Assembly (NCBI GenBank): GCA_016893485.2
Contig: JAFEKX020000001.1
Coordinates: forward strand, 1 to 64,000
Source: Streptomyces sp. P3
Lineage (GTDB): Bacteria > Actinomycetota > Actinomycetes > Streptomycetales > Streptomycetaceae
Direction of reading: 5' to 3'
Length of the DNA: 64,000 nt
Positions 1-9,219 of this stretch are shown here, one piece after another; within the stretch, counting starts at the first letter, position 1; each line of letters starts with the position of its first letter. The notes beneath the pieces are model-generated. The model had not been told where the DNA came from, searched no databases, and was given only the letters and a program-made list of their open reading frames with translations. Made by a program: the position numbers and the translations under genes.

Positions 1-100
1 GAGCAAAGACCAGGTGGCCCGAAAATCCCACGGGACCTCCTCCTTGGAGACGTTGCGCGCACCTTATGGGTTGCCACCGACACGGCAGGCTTGGGCCGGC

Positions 101-196
101 TCAGCTTCTGAGCCGGCGGTAGCCGATGAGGGCGGCGGCTATACCGACGAAAGCGAGGATGGGTGCGGCCTTGCGCTCGTAGCGGCGGTGCAAGCG
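101..196 (-). pseudogene. IS5-type transposase C-terminal remnant
   Basis: On the minus strand about 30 codons read RRYERKAAPILAF, then ALIGYRRL, then a stop. This is the usual C-terminal end of actinobacterial IS5-family DDE transposases. No catalytic part is present, so it is a dead fragment. A similar tail occurs near 33.7 kb, so this family has visited the region more than once. Confidence 0.6.
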
Positions 197-474
197 TCGG
201 CATCCGGCAAGCTGTCCCGTCGAAGTGCATCTGCCAGATGGCGAGCCGCTGACCTGGTGGGCTGTCACGTCGATTGAGAACGCCGGCCCTCAGCGTTCTC
301 AACGGACATGGCTTTCACGGAATCGTTCTGTGACCGCGTACGTGCACCGGGTTGGTGATCCCTGACGCCAGGAGCTGACCTTCTAAGACGGGACTGCAGC
401 CCGCCAACTGCATCATGCCCGCTCAGCCCCCATTTTCCAGGAATCATTTGATCTGCGATCCCGTCCAGAGGTGA

Positions 475-1047
475 TCAGTCGCTGTACGGATCATCGGACT
501 CTTCGAGAAGGCGGGTCGCCAGGTCGGCGGCCCACTCCACAGCCCAACCGCGAAGCGCGGCGATGGTGGTGTCGTCGAGCCCATAGGCAGCGAAGGCTTC
601 GTTGTCGGTCCACTCGGCGCCCGTCAGGTTCGCCTGCAGATTCTCGCGCTCGAAGCGGCCACGGGCGTGACGGCGGCCGAACTCCTCAAGCTCAGCACTG
701 GTCCACCGGCGGGATGCGGCGAACACGTCAATGAGATCGCGTGGCGCTCCACGGTCGGCCAGAGCGCGAACCCTGGTCCCGATCACGTCCTCCTCCGCGA
801 GAACAGGCCCGTACGGACTCTGCGCAACAGGCCGCCAGAAGATCTCCTTGAGGATGTCAACCTCGCATTCCTGCCCGGTGGCCGGCTCGGACACGTTGAA
901 CCGGGCGGACAGCGGGGTGACCTCCAATGCGTTCACATTCCAGCCGCGGGCTTCCAAGCCGACGCGCATCGTAGCCGCGATGTCAGCCATGAGCTCCAGG
1001 CTCTCGGTAGTAAGAGCTGGCGTGATGGCCGGGACCCCTGGGTTCAC
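475..1047 (-). pseudogene. AbiEii/AbiGii-type nucleotidyltransferase toxin, N-terminally truncated
   Basis: The 190-residue frame carries the middle and C-terminal part of the AbiEii (DUF1814) family: a CEVDILKE strand, then EEDVIGTRVRALADRGAPRDLIDVFAAS, seen here as EEDVIGTRVRALADR followed directly by GAPRDLIDV. Family members act as type IV toxin nucleotidyltransferases that modify tRNA. The N-terminal glycine-rich GG motif and first acidic residues are missing, because a TGA stop lies just upstream of the GTG at 1047. No AbiEi-like antitoxin is visible beside it. It is probably a 5'-truncated, inactive relic. Confidence 0.65.
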
Positions 1048-1154
1048 GTCGGATGTCTGGGTTGGCGATCACGTGAGCCTGTTGAGGGCGAGAGCGCGGC
1101 GCTGGTCGGCCTGGTCACCTCGGGCAGCGGCGATAGTCAACAAAACGGGCAGCC

Positions 1155-1175
1155 GCCCACGCACTTGGCGTGGGC
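1155..1175 (-). terminator. Hairpin downstream of the secreted-protein gene
   Basis: A perfect 8-bp G+C-rich inverted repeat (GCCCACGC and GCGTGGGC) with a 5-base loop lies 12 bases beyond the stop of the gene ending at 1188. It has no clear T-tract, which is usual for Streptomyces terminators. Confidence 0.5.
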
Positions 1176-1187
1176 AGCGCCCGCGTG

Positions 1188-1688
1188 TCAGGTGTAGATC
1201 CGGGGAGACTGGACGTTGCCGTAGTAGCCGTAATGGCCGTTGACCGTGGCCCAATATCCGGACTGCACGATATAGGTGCCGCCTGCTGGGGCTGACCAGG
1301 CACGGTCCGTGCCCTTCCACTCGTTCTGTGTCGCTCCGCCCTGCCCCGGACCGACCCAGCCACCGCAGACGAAGTCGTGAACCTGAGTCAACGAGCTGTC
1401 GGGGTTGACGCGCATGAGCTGTGCACAGGGATCAACCTGGTCAGGGTCGCCCGCGTTCCACAGATGTTCGATCGTGGTGACATCCGGGTAGATACGGGTG
1501 CTGTTCCAGCTTTGGCTGGTATCCGCTGCGAAGGCACAGGAGTCCATTTCGACGTCGCCCGGCTCCATGACATAGGCGCGGCAGCCGCCGCCCCAGACCT
1601 CGGCCGATGCGTTGGTGGTTCCAAGGGTGACACCAGCGAACGCGAGGCTTGCGACGATGCCGAACTTGGCAACGTGTCTGATCTTCAA
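1188..1688 (-). CDS. Small secreted protein, unknown family
   Basis: The likely start is TTG at 1688, ten bases after a GGGGAGG ribosome binding site, giving 166 residues. An upstream ATG at 1748 is possible but has no comparable site. Residues 1-29 form a Sec signal peptide: basic start, hydrophobic core, then an NASA cleavage site. The mature part is rich in Trp, Tyr, Gly and Asp with four cysteines that could form disulfides. I recognise no family. Another exported protein of similar make-up is encoded next on the same strand (2430-3040). Its role is unknown; a secreted structural or antagonistic protein would fit. Confidence 0.75.
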   Translation of the reverse strand: MKIRHVAKFGIVASLAFAGVTLGTTNASAEVWGGGCRAYVMEPGDVEMDSCAFAADTSQSWNSTRIYPDVTTIEHLWNAGDPDQVDPCAQLMRVNPDSSLTQVHDFVCGGWVGPGQGGATQNEWKGTDRAWSAPAGGTYIVQSGYWATVNGHYGYYGNVQSPRIYT

Positions 1689-2157
1689 GGCTTTGAGTCC
1701 TCCCCGTTGGGCCGCGCGGCCCCTTGGCGGGAGCGTCTCATGGCTCACACGGCATAACTAGGCTATGTCGCCCAGGAGTTGACAAACCTTTAGTTCGACG
1801 CCTCCATGCCCCACAAGGGGCCGTGTCCACTCGCTTCCTACGCTCCTACCCCGTCGATCACCGTGAACCGGGGCAACCCGCCTGCATGCCGGGGCACTGG
1901 TCTAACGGCCGGTTGAGCACGCGCGCGCGGACACGCCGCAGATGGACTGTGCCAAGTCGCTGGTTATGGGCCGGACTCCTGAGCCCGAGCTCCTCGACTC
2001 CCGCGTATGGGCGCTGACCGATCCCTTCTTGGACACTTCGTTGCGTGGACCCTCGCGTCCTTCTGACGGTCGTCTCACAGGCTGGCGCTGATTCGACTCG
2101 CGGAGAAGGCTTTCACGCTGAAACCCAGGAAGCCCCACCGATACCGCGCATCCTCAA
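1689..2157. other. Gene-poor stretch upstream of the secreted-protein gene
   Basis: I see no supported gene here. The stretch holds the leader and probably the promoter of the minus-strand gene starting at 1688, but no confident -35/-10 pair can be assigned. Confidence 0.4.
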
Positions 2158-2199
2158 GGCTGCTCGCCTGCCGTCGCTTCGACCGGCAGGCGAGCAGCC
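2158..2199. terminator. Strong 16-bp hairpin
   Basis: A perfect inverted repeat (left arm 2158-2173, right arm 2184-2199, 10-base loop) with core GCTCGCCTGCCG and its complement. It lies 43 bases beyond the stop of the small minus-strand gene at 2242, so it probably ends the 3040-to-2242 transcription unit. Confidence 0.65.
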
Positions 2200-2241
2200 C
2201 TGGAGCTGCCTGTCACCTGGGCAGACGACGTGGCTGATGCG

Positions 2242-2421
2242 TCACCGCGTCTGGCGGCGCGCCCTCTGCGGCCACCTCACCGCTGCGCGGATCTGCCACC
2301 ACAGCTTGCGTACGGCGGGGGTCTCAGTGGAATAGGTGACCGGTGTCTTCGACTCGTAGTCGGGGCCATGCCCCAGGGACTTGCCCTCGGCCGGATATTT
2401 CTCATGCGGGGTTTGCGCCAT
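2242..2421 (-). CDS. 59-residue basic protein coupled to the secreted protein upstream
   Basis: ATG at 2421 follows an AGGAGGG site placed three bases upstream, and the stop TGA is at 2242. The site overlaps the stop codon of the preceding gene (ends 2430), a spacing of only 8 bases, so the two are translationally linked. The protein begins MAQTPHEKYPAEGK and ends in an Arg/Trp-rich tail (LWWQIRAAVRW, then QRARRQTR). There is no signal peptide. I do not recognise the family. It may be a helper or immunity partner of the exported protein, but that is inference. Confidence 0.6.
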   Translation of the reverse strand: MAQTPHEKYPAEGKSLGHGPDYESKTPVTYSTETPAVRKLWWQIRAAVRWPQRARRQTR

Positions 2422-2429
2422 TCGCCCTC

Positions 2430-3040
2430 CTACGGACGATACGTACCGCAGTTTTTGCGCAGGTCATTGTCGGACCGGGTCGTCGGGCTGGAGCCGAAGC
2501 TGGCCACACCCACCATGACAGGATAGTAGGTGTACGTGCCGCCCCCGTCATCGCAGTCGGCCGACCACCCGTAGTCGATGTAGCTGCTCGTCTTGGTGGG
2601 CGTCTGGTGCCATGGCGTGTAGCCGCGGGGGCCGCTCCAAGAACTACGCCACATCTGCGTTCGGATGTACTGCCAGCCGAAGGCGCCGCTGCACACCTGG
2701 GACGTCTCCCACTGGAAGTACGCGCTCGATCCGGCGCCGTGGAATTGCACGTCCGAGATATATATGGAGCAATTTGCAGCCGCTTGCGCGGTCGGCGGGT
2801 CGGCTGGCCTGGCCTCCCCGCACGGTAGGTGAGGGAGTACTGCTTTCCTTCCTTGGTCTTTCCCCATTCGATGATTTCGGTGCCCTTCACCGCCTTGTGG
2901 CCATGGAGAGTCGGCGGACTCACCAAGGTCGCGGAAGGGGACGGGGACGGGGTGTTCGGCGGTGCCGCTTCAGCCGAGGTCCCGAGTCCTAAGACAACGG
3001 CGACCACGCTGGTGAGAATGGCGGTTCTGAGGCGCTTCAT
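2430..3040 (-). CDS. Secreted protein with one frameshift
   Basis: The start is ATG 3040 behind AGGGGG. The N-terminus (MKRLRTAILTSVVAVVLG) is a signal peptide ending near SAEAA, followed by a Pro/Ser-rich linker. The conserved C-terminal half (CSIYISDVQFHG, then WETSQVCSGAFGW, ending NCGTYRP) is in another frame, so one base is gained or lost between about 2790 and 2830. The mature domain is Trp/Tyr-rich with four cysteines, resembling in style the protein at 1188-1688. I cannot name a family. The break may be a sequencing error or a real mutation. Confidence 0.6.
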
Positions 3041-3302
3041 GTCGGTTCCCCCTGAAAATGGACGACTTGATTCCGCGTTAGTCGAGACGCGGACATTGGC
3101 GCAGGTCGCACCCTGAACTCCGCGCTGTAGCCGAAGGCCGATCGGCGAGCGCAATTACTGGGGAGCGCGATGCAATCGTGTCATCTGGTGCCATCGAGCA
3201 CTAGGTCACGCAGGAAGATTTCCGGGATTTAACGTGAAGGATCAATTCCGTCAACATCCCTGCGTGAACGCGGAATTCCAGTTCTGAAAGTTGGACTGCG
3301 CC

Positions 3303-3430
3303 GAGCCCATTCCGCCAGGAGGATCCGCACGCGTCCAGCAGGAGATCAGCCTGAACGTGGCCAGCCTGGTCGACGTCACCAGGGCGTTCAGTGCGCTGAC
3401 TTCCTGCGGGATACTCTCCGGCGAGCCCTA
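3303..3430 (+). pseudogene. Fragment of a short-chain dehydrogenase gene
   Basis: The plus-strand peptide QQEISLNVASLVDVTRAF is nearly identical to an internal segment of the SDR encoded at 62043-62851, and the DNA is also close over about 85 bases. The fragment has no start or active site and is cut at its right end by the insertion sequence at 3430-4302. It is a duplicated relic. Confidence 0.7.
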
Positions 3431-4302
3431 AAGGGTGTTGCACAAGGCCGTGTTCGGGCAGGCCAGAGTGGGTGAGCACAGTCTTCTGGTCATGATGCGA
3501 GGGCGAGGTTGTGCATGTGGGCGACGGCTTGGACCGCGTGATGGAGGCCGTCGCCGTGCTGTCGGCAGTCGCGGAGGATCTTGTAGTTCTTCAGGCGGCC
3601 GATGACGTGTTCCACGCGGGCGCGGACCTTGCGGTGGGCGGCGTTGTCGTCCTCCTCGCCCGGGAGCAGAGCCCGTCCGGGGCGTTTGCGGTGCGGTACC
3701 GCCATGCCGCAGTTGAGGTAGGCGCCGTCGCCGAGCACCGTCACGCCCTCACAGTGTCGGCTCAGCCCGGACGCACGCCAGGCGTGGGCGTCCGCCGTCG
3801 TGCCCGGCACCGGTCGTGCTGCCGCGATTACCAGCCGGGTGTCCGCGTCCACGACGACCTGCACGTTCGCCGAGAACCGGTAGTTGCGGCTGGATGCGGC
3901 CACCGACCGGTCGCGGAGCGGGATCAGCGTGCCGTCCACGATCCACATGCGTTCCGGGGCATCGGCCGGGCGGGAGACGGGCTCGATCGCGAGCAGCGGT
4001 CCCAGTCGTTGGATGACCCGGCACACGGTGGAGGAGGAGACACCGAACAGCGGGCCCAGCTGCCGCATCGTCAGATTGGTGCGGTAGTACACCGCGACCA
4101 CCAGCACCCGCTCGGCCAGCGGCAGCGACCATGGCCGGCCCCGCAGGGTGCCGTTACCGCCCCGCTCCCGCACCACTTTCAACAGACGCGCGAACTGCGT
4201 CACTTGCAGCCCGGTGAATGTCTCCACCCACACCCGTTCGGCCCTCAACACCCCTGCCATACACCGGAGATGCCCAGTTCACGGCCTTGTGCAACACCCT
4301 TT
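3430..4302 (-). mobile_element. Complete IS5-family insertion sequence
   Basis: The element is about 872 bp with near-perfect terminal inverted repeats: AGGGTGTTGCACAAGGCCGTG at the left end and its complement at the right end. It is flanked by the dinucleotide TA on both sides, which fits a short TA or TNA target duplication. It encodes one minus-strand transposase (3490-4260). It sits at the edge of an SDR fragment on the left and a different transposase fragment on the right. Confidence 0.85.
3490..4260 (-). CDS. IS5-family DDE transposase
   Basis: The 256-residue protein has an N-terminal helix-turn-helix (TMRQLGPLFGVSSSTVCRVI, about residues 63-82), then DDE_Tnp_4 signatures: WIVDGTLIPL (first Asp), VLGDGAYLN (second Asp) and RARVEHVIGRLKNYKILRD (Glu). 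It catalyses cut-and-paste movement of its element. The length is normal, no frameshift is seen, and both terminal repeats are present. It may therefore still be active. Confidence 0.9.
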   Translation of the reverse strand: MAGVLRAERVWVETFTGLQVTQFARLLKVVRERGGNGTLRGRPWSLPLAERVLVVAVYYRTNLTMRQLGPLFGVSSSTVCRVIQRLGPLLAIEPVSRPADAPERMWIVDGTLIPLRDRSVAASSRNYRFSANVQVVVDADTRLVIAAARPVPGTTADAHAWRASGLSRHCEGVTVLGDGAYLNCGMAVPHRKRPGRALLPGEEDDNAAHRKVRARVEHVIGRLKNYKILRDCRQHGDGLHHAVQAVAHMHNLALAS

Positions 4303-4345
4303 AAACCCTGTCCGTAACGTCTGGTCACAGTGAGATGATCTTGCC

Positions 4346-4560
4346 GTGTCTGGTGTGATCACGGCCTCGGAGCTGTCCTGGATAGCCCCGCTCACGGGGC
4401 TGAGCCCCGTCAGTTCGGCACGCGGATCACCGCGTTCCGGCGTGAGGGCGCGGATCCTGTACGCGTGGGCCGGGATGGTTGCCTCGATCCGCGACCAGTT
4501 GCGGCGCCGGCTCCGCACCAGCATGGGGCGGTGCCCCTATCCGGTCACGCTGATTGTCGA
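4346..4560 (+). pseudogene. IS5-type transposase N-terminal remnant
   Basis: A GTG start at 4346 gives VSGVITASELSWIAPLTGLS, the standard N-terminus of another IS5-group transposase. The sequence then continues one frame over (QFGTRITAFRREGADPVR) before decaying. It is a broken copy unrelated to the intact element immediately to its left. Confidence 0.65.
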
Positions 4561-4654
4561 CTCACAGAGGGTCCTTCACATGGGTGACACTGCCCGCAGA
4601 CGTAGCGGCCGATCCGGGCACGGCCGCCAGGTAACACCACGGGCACTTCGAGTG

Positions 4655-4957
4655 TCAATAGCGGCAATTCGCCTTCACAGCACCGCGGATCTGGATTATG
4701 AGAGGGGTTATGATTTCCCCCTCTTCAAGAGGGTAGAGCTTGAGCGGAAGACCCCGCACCGCTCCGACGGCTTCGATGATCCTCTGATCGTTCGTACTGT
4801 CGACTGCGGCTGCCTGAGCATCAAAGAGACGGCTCACTTCAGACCATCCCTCGCCTGGCTCGAATTCGCATCGGAACCATGGCTGATCAATTTCTGCAAG
4901 TGAGAGGGTGCCGAGGACCACGTTCCCGTTTCGCAGTTCCCAAGCTTGGGAGAACAT
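4655..4957 (-). CDS. 100-residue conserved hypothetical protein
   Basis: The start is ATG 4957 with an AGAGAGGGG site just upstream. The sequence (MFSQAWELRNGNVVLGTL ... CEFEPGEGW) has the look of a family of about 100-residue Streptomyces proteins that often sit near mobile or regulatory genes. It has no signal peptide or membrane segment and an acidic, alpha/beta composition. The frame is open throughout with normal codon use. I know no function. Confidence 0.7.
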   Translation of the reverse strand: MFSQAWELRNGNVVLGTLSLAEIDQPWFRCEFEPGEGWSEVSRLFDAQAAAVDSTNDQRIIEAVGAVRGLPLKLYPLEEGEIITPLIIQIRGAVKANCRY

Positions 4958-5114
4958 TCATCCCCTCTCTCTGTCTGGGTTCCACGTCGGAGCGTGGCGT
5001 GAGCCCCGGTGCAAACGTCACCGGAGCTCACTCTATCTGGGCTACTGAACTTGATTGGGTGATGTCGGAGCCGTTCGCCTGACGGTGGGAGGGCCGTTCC
5101 GGTAGCCCTGGACT

Positions 5115-5290
5115 GTGAAATACGCGCAGGGCGGCAGGCTGACCGACGCCGGGAGGGCCGCCCGGGAGCGGATTCGGCTGCAGGCCGTGGAACGCTTCGA
5201 GGGCGGGCAGAAGAATCGGGAGATCGCTGCCGCGCTGCGGGTCAGCGAGCGGTCCGTGGAGCGGTGGCGTCGCCAGTGGCGCGAGCGTGG
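5115..5290 (+). pseudogene. IS630-type transposase N-terminal remnant
   Basis: Starting MKYAQGGRLTDAGRAARER, the fragment contains the first helix-turn-helix of IS630-family transposases (NREIAAALRVSERSVERWRR). After about residue 58 similarity stops, and the DDE domain is absent. A second IS630 relic lies near 9.2-9.9 kb. Confidence 0.7.
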
Positions 5291-5873
5291 GAGGTTTGGG
5301 CCAGGTCGCGTTGGGTGGTGCCTCGCCACGGACCTGTCTTTGCCGCAAGGATCCCGTCGTCGCACCCCTCGTCCGCGCCCGGTGCACGCGGGGATCGTTT
5401 TCCGCAGGTCACGCCCCAGTTGGGAGGTTTGAAACGACCGCTGTGACTCGTTCGTGGGGCATGTTCCCGCATCCTCTGTTCATCACTGTGAGCAGTCGTT
5501 TTACTACTCCTAGTGAAAGTGCGATTGCGGCACGGCGCCTCACAACACGGTCGTGACCCACCAGCGCAGGACCAGAACCCGCAGCCCCGACGCGTACCGT
5601 GAACCGATTCAGGCCCCGCCGCAACGGCACCACCACCGTTACACCGATCACCACCTGCCCGGTTCGAGCGACGCTCACAGACCACCGTCGTCTTGCACCG
5701 ACCCTGCCAGAGGCGGCCTCTGGCGATGCACGCAGCGGCACCAAGCGCCTGTGTGCCCCGCAGGACACAACCCACCCGCATCCTCCGCTTCTCCTGGACG
5801 GGCCGAAGCCTGGACACCCCAGGCCGCCAGGCTCCTCCGGGTCGACGCATGCACCTGCAAGGAGACACCGACC
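5291..5873. other. Non-coding or decayed stretch before the lectin-like gene
   Basis: The frames crossing this region are of low complexity (Arg/Pro/Ala) and match nothing I know. It probably contains the promoter of the gene at 5874. Confidence 0.35.
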
Positions 5874-6924
5874 ATGGGACTTTTACACTCCGGCGGACCC
5901 CGCGTGGCCCAGACCGGCGACGGGCGCCTGGCAATCTTCGCCCGCGGCACCGACAACACCCTGCAAAACCTCACTCAGAGCAGCCCCGGCACCTGGCCGG
6001 CTCCCACCAGCTGGGCGGACCTGGGCGGCATCATCACCACCAACCCGGTCGTCTTCCCCGCGACCGACCAGGGCCGCCTCGAAGTCTTCGCCAGGGGTTC
6101 GGACAACTCCTTGTGGTGCGACTACCAGACCAAGCCCAACGGCGGTACGGGCGACTGGAAATGGAAGACCCTCAACGGACGGATCACCAGTGAGCCCGCC
6201 GTCTTCCGCAACGCCGACGACCGGATGGAGGTCGCCGTCGCCGACACCAACCGGCAAGTCGCCGTCACCTACCAGCAAGGAGCGCCCTCCGGCACCTGGA
6301 CCAGCGAAGAGGGCAGGTGGCCCACCCCGGGCGGCGGCACCATCGGTGACCCCTCCCTCATCCAGGCCGAGGACGGCCGCCTGGTGATCTTCACCCGCGG
6401 CGGCGACAACCACCTCTACCGGAACGCCCAGAACGGCCCGGGCGGCGGCTACGGAGGCTGGGAGGACCACGGCGGGATCCTCCACAGCGACCCCACGCCC
6501 ATCCTGGCCGGCGACGGCACCATGCACGTGTTCACCATCGGGGCCGACGGAGCACTCTGGCACCTGCCGCAACTCACCCCAACGGCGGCTGGGGCGCCTG
6601 GGAGCAAGTCAGCAGCCCCAGCGACCCGCTCTCCCACCGGCCGGCCGCGGTACTCAACTCCCGCGACCAGATCGAAGTCTTCGCCCGCTCCCACGCCACG
6701 CACACCAACCACTACCGGCTGGTGAACGGCGCCTGGTCCAGCCCGATCCGTCACGACACCGGAAGCCTCGACATCTCCGGCCCGACCGCCGCCCGCAACG
6801 CCGACGGTCGCCTGGAATTCTTCTACCGCGGCCACGACAATGCGGTCTGGCACACCGCCGAATTCACCCCGGAGGCCCCTGGATGCAGCACGCCTCCCTC
6901 GGCGGCCGCATCGCCGACCTGTAG
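5874..6924 (+). CDS. Beta-propeller lectin-like protein, two frameshifts
   Basis: The start is ATG 5874 after AAGGAGA. The protein repeats a module of about 50 residues: a phrase such as GDGRLAIFARGTDNTL or AEDGRLVIFTRGGDNHL, then W, then GG. This is the pattern of PLL-type (fucose-binding) or sialidase-like beta-propellers. At least six modules can be read. The frame shifts near 6575 and near 6885, both in or beside C/G runs, and the last module ends GGRIADL at 6924. No signal peptide is seen. The likely role is glycan binding. Confidence 0.6.
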
Positions 6925-7168
6925 TACCTGGTACTCGGCAGCAACCGGTCAAGGTTCCGCGTCATGGGGCCACCGGGCGCGGGCCGTACTCACTCCGGGA
7001 GGGGGCTCCGTTCTCACCCGCGGCCGCCGTCTCAGCGAATCCAGTTGGTTGGCCTGAGGGGGCTCCTGGTGTGTCATCCCAAGCTCCGCAGCAGACGGTC
7101 CCGCTCGTACGCGGCGTGTTCCTCCTGTGTCAGCGTGACCGCCATCCTCGGTGATCGCGAGTGCGGCG

Positions 7169-7783
7169 CTACGGACAGGCGCGGGTGAGGAACGCGGCGA
7201 GCGCGCTGGCGGCTTCTGGCTCGGTGGTAGCGAGCCAGGCCGTGAACGCCAGCTGGTCCATGTCGGAGTCGGGGACCAGGCTGGTGAGTTCGGCCAGCAC
7301 CGCGGCGTGCACGAGGACCGGCGGCGTGAGAAGGCCGGCGGCATCCTCGCGGGCGGCCGGGTCACGGTAGTGCCCGAGGTGCGCGGCCAGAGCGAGCGCC
7401 AGCCAGGCGTCGACGTCGGCCTGGACGTACCCGTCGGCTCGCCGGATCAGTTCGTTCCGGACGGCTTCGTCCCCGGTACGGGGCTCGGTCTGCTCCAGCG
7501 TCCCAAGCTCGCGCAGCGCCTGGAGCTCGTCGGCGCGGGCCGCGACCCGGGCGGCCTCGCGCAGTTCACCTTCCGGGGCCGCGGCATCGGCGGCGAACTC
7601 GGCCTGGACGACGTCACCGGCGTCCGGGTCGCAGGCGGTGCCCGGGACGGCGTCGGCGAGCGGCTGGGCGATGCGCTCCCACTCCGCGAGCTCCGCCGGG
7701 CTGCGGATGTCGTCGGAACACGCGAGAAGTTGGTTGACGCTGTACCAGGTGTCAACGGCCGGCCTGCGAGCCTTCGCTGACCT
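7169..7783 (-). pseudogene. Start-less hypothetical protein fragment
   Basis: A minus-strand frame of about 204 codons is open from 7783 to a TAG at 7169, with strong coding character: helical, Ala/Glu/Asp/Leu-rich, with phrases such as DDIRSPAELAEWERIAQPL and DMDQLAFTAWLATTEPEAA. No ATG, GTG or TTG lies near its 5' end and a TGA precedes it, so the N-terminus has been lost. I do not recognise the family. Confidence 0.5.
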
Positions 7784-8001
7784 TCACTGGAGCGCGGGGT
7801 GCCCGCTGTCGACGGACTGGCGGCCTCGTGACCGGACCGGCGAGCCACCGTCCGTCTCGTCGGGATCCAGGCTCCAGACGAGACGGGCCGCCGCCGCTCC
7901 AGTGCGCCGAGCGCTGGCGGCGGGAGATGACTGGTGACGGCGTACGGCCATCATGGCCCGCGGGCGCCCCCAGCCCCACCACCACTGGCTCGCGGCACGA
8001 G

Positions 8002-8364
8002 CTAACGGGACAGACAGCCGTGACCAGACGACAGAAGAGGTCGGGAGGTTCTCCGAGTACGGCGTCCGCCGCAGCGGGCATGACAGTTGAGTCTCTGCTC
8101 AGCCCAGAGCGATCGGCGCTCGCAATGCGTAGAGCTGGCCGCTGGTGGACGAGCCCGCAGCCGGTCCCTGGGGCGGCGGCGGGAATCCGGCTCCCACCAC
8201 GGGGACGAGCCGGTCATCAGGGCACGCGGAGCGATGACCTCCTCCCCGTCGATCACGACCTCCTCCATGAGGCCCTGCTCGGCTGCTGCCTGAGACAGAA
8301 CCTCCGCGACTTCCTCCGCGCTCTGATCCTTGCAGGGGACGATACGAACCACGTCGTCATTCAC
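8002..8364 (-). CDS. Small acidic protein, possibly 3'-altered
   Basis: GTG at 8364 is preceded by CTGGAGGG, a good site. The first 50 residues (VNDDVVRIVPCKDQSAEEVA ...) are acidic and helical and look coded. The rest is Arg/Ser-rich and resembles out-of-frame sequence, so the true protein may be shorter or frameshifted. Function unknown. Confidence 0.4.
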   Translation of the reverse strand: MNDDVVRIVPCKDQSAEEVAEVLSQAAAEQGLMEEVVIDGEEVIAPRALMTGSSPWWEPDSRRRPRDRLRARPPAASSTHCERRSLWAEQRLNCHARCGGRRTRRTSRPLLSSGHGCLSR

Positions 8365-8465
8365 GATGCCCTCCAGCTTTCAGAGGCCGGGACAATACCC
8401 CAGCCCAACACCGCCAGCGCATCACGCCCGGCCACACCCGGCAGCGCGGCAAGCGCCGGCTTCAC

Positions 8466-8744
8466 CTATACGAGCGTCGGAGTGACGGGCAGTCGGGGGC
8501 GTGCACTACTACACCGGCAGAGCAGCGAGCGGCTGATCCGGTGTCCGGCCCTGGCTGCGTTCTGTGTGCACTCGGCCAGGGGACCGGGAAGAGACGGATT
8601 CGACGACGTCGGCCCGGACCCGGAATCCCATGCCGGGCATCGTGGTGCGGACCGTGCCCGTTTACCTGCGAGTGCCGCGGCGGCGACCAGCACCTCGAAG
8701 CCCTTGGACAGCACGCCCTGCCAGGAAATTCCGTCGGTGTCCAT
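8466..8744 (-). CDS. Possible small protein, low support
   Basis: ATG 8744 opens with MDTDGISWQGVLSKGFEVL, which looks natural, but there is no good ribosome binding site. The C-terminal half is low-complexity. It could be the start of a decayed gene. Confidence 0.25.
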   Translation of the reverse strand: MDTDGISWQGVLSKGFEVLVAAAALAGKRARSAPRCPAWDSGSGPTSSNPSLPGPLAECTQNAARAGHRISRSLLCRCSSARPRLPVTPTLV

Positions 8745-9018
8745 GCCGAGGGCATCGCCACCGGCCGCCCAACACGGACCAGCAGGGCTGGGCTTGACGG
8801 AACGTCACATGTGCGGTGCCGAGGGCACGGCGCAACCCGACTCACGGACCAGATTCGAACAGCGCCTCACCCACCATGACGGCTCCCCGTGATCGCTGCC
8901 AGAGCCCGCTTGGGACCGGAACTGGGTCTGTCCGCTTTGGGCGGGGGCCAGCGCAATTATGGACAGGGATTGCGGCTGTCCGTTGTCCGCGCTGTCGCTG
9001 AAACTGTGGCGTCACGTC

Positions 9019-9195
9019 CTATCGATCGGTTATGGGGTGATAGGTGGTCGTGGCCCAGGAGGTTAGGTGGCGCAGGGCTGAGCGGGAGGGGGTGCCTGGT
9101 TCGACGGTCCAGACCCCGAGCTGCTGCTCGGAGTCGCTGGCGCAGGACAGGGCATTCCAGTCGAGGGGCAGGTCGTCTGCGCTCTGGTTGGTCAT
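9019..9195 (-). CDS. 58-residue hypothetical protein
   Basis: ATG 9195 follows GGAGGCCAGGGG. The frame ends with TAG at 9019. The protein starts MTNQSADDLPLDWNALSC and ends TTTYHPITDR. It has balanced composition and no signal or membrane segment. It lies about 50 bases after a short minus-strand frame ending ILAHLHH, perhaps the tail of a gene disrupted by the IS630 relic upstream. Function unknown. Confidence 0.5.
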   Translation of the reverse strand: MTNQSADDLPLDWNALSCASDSEQQLGVWTVEPGTPSRSALRHLTSWATTTYHPITDR

Positions 9196-9219
9196 CCCCT
9201 GGCCTCCGGCTTGGGTCTC

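Noticed and set aside
3201..3479. Minus-strand 92-codon frame
   Set aside because: It is antisense to the SDR fragment and crosses the left end of the IS5 element.
7151..7780. 209-codon plus-strand frame starting near 7151
   Set aside because: The opposite-strand frame ending at 7169 has far better coding character; this one is its shadow.
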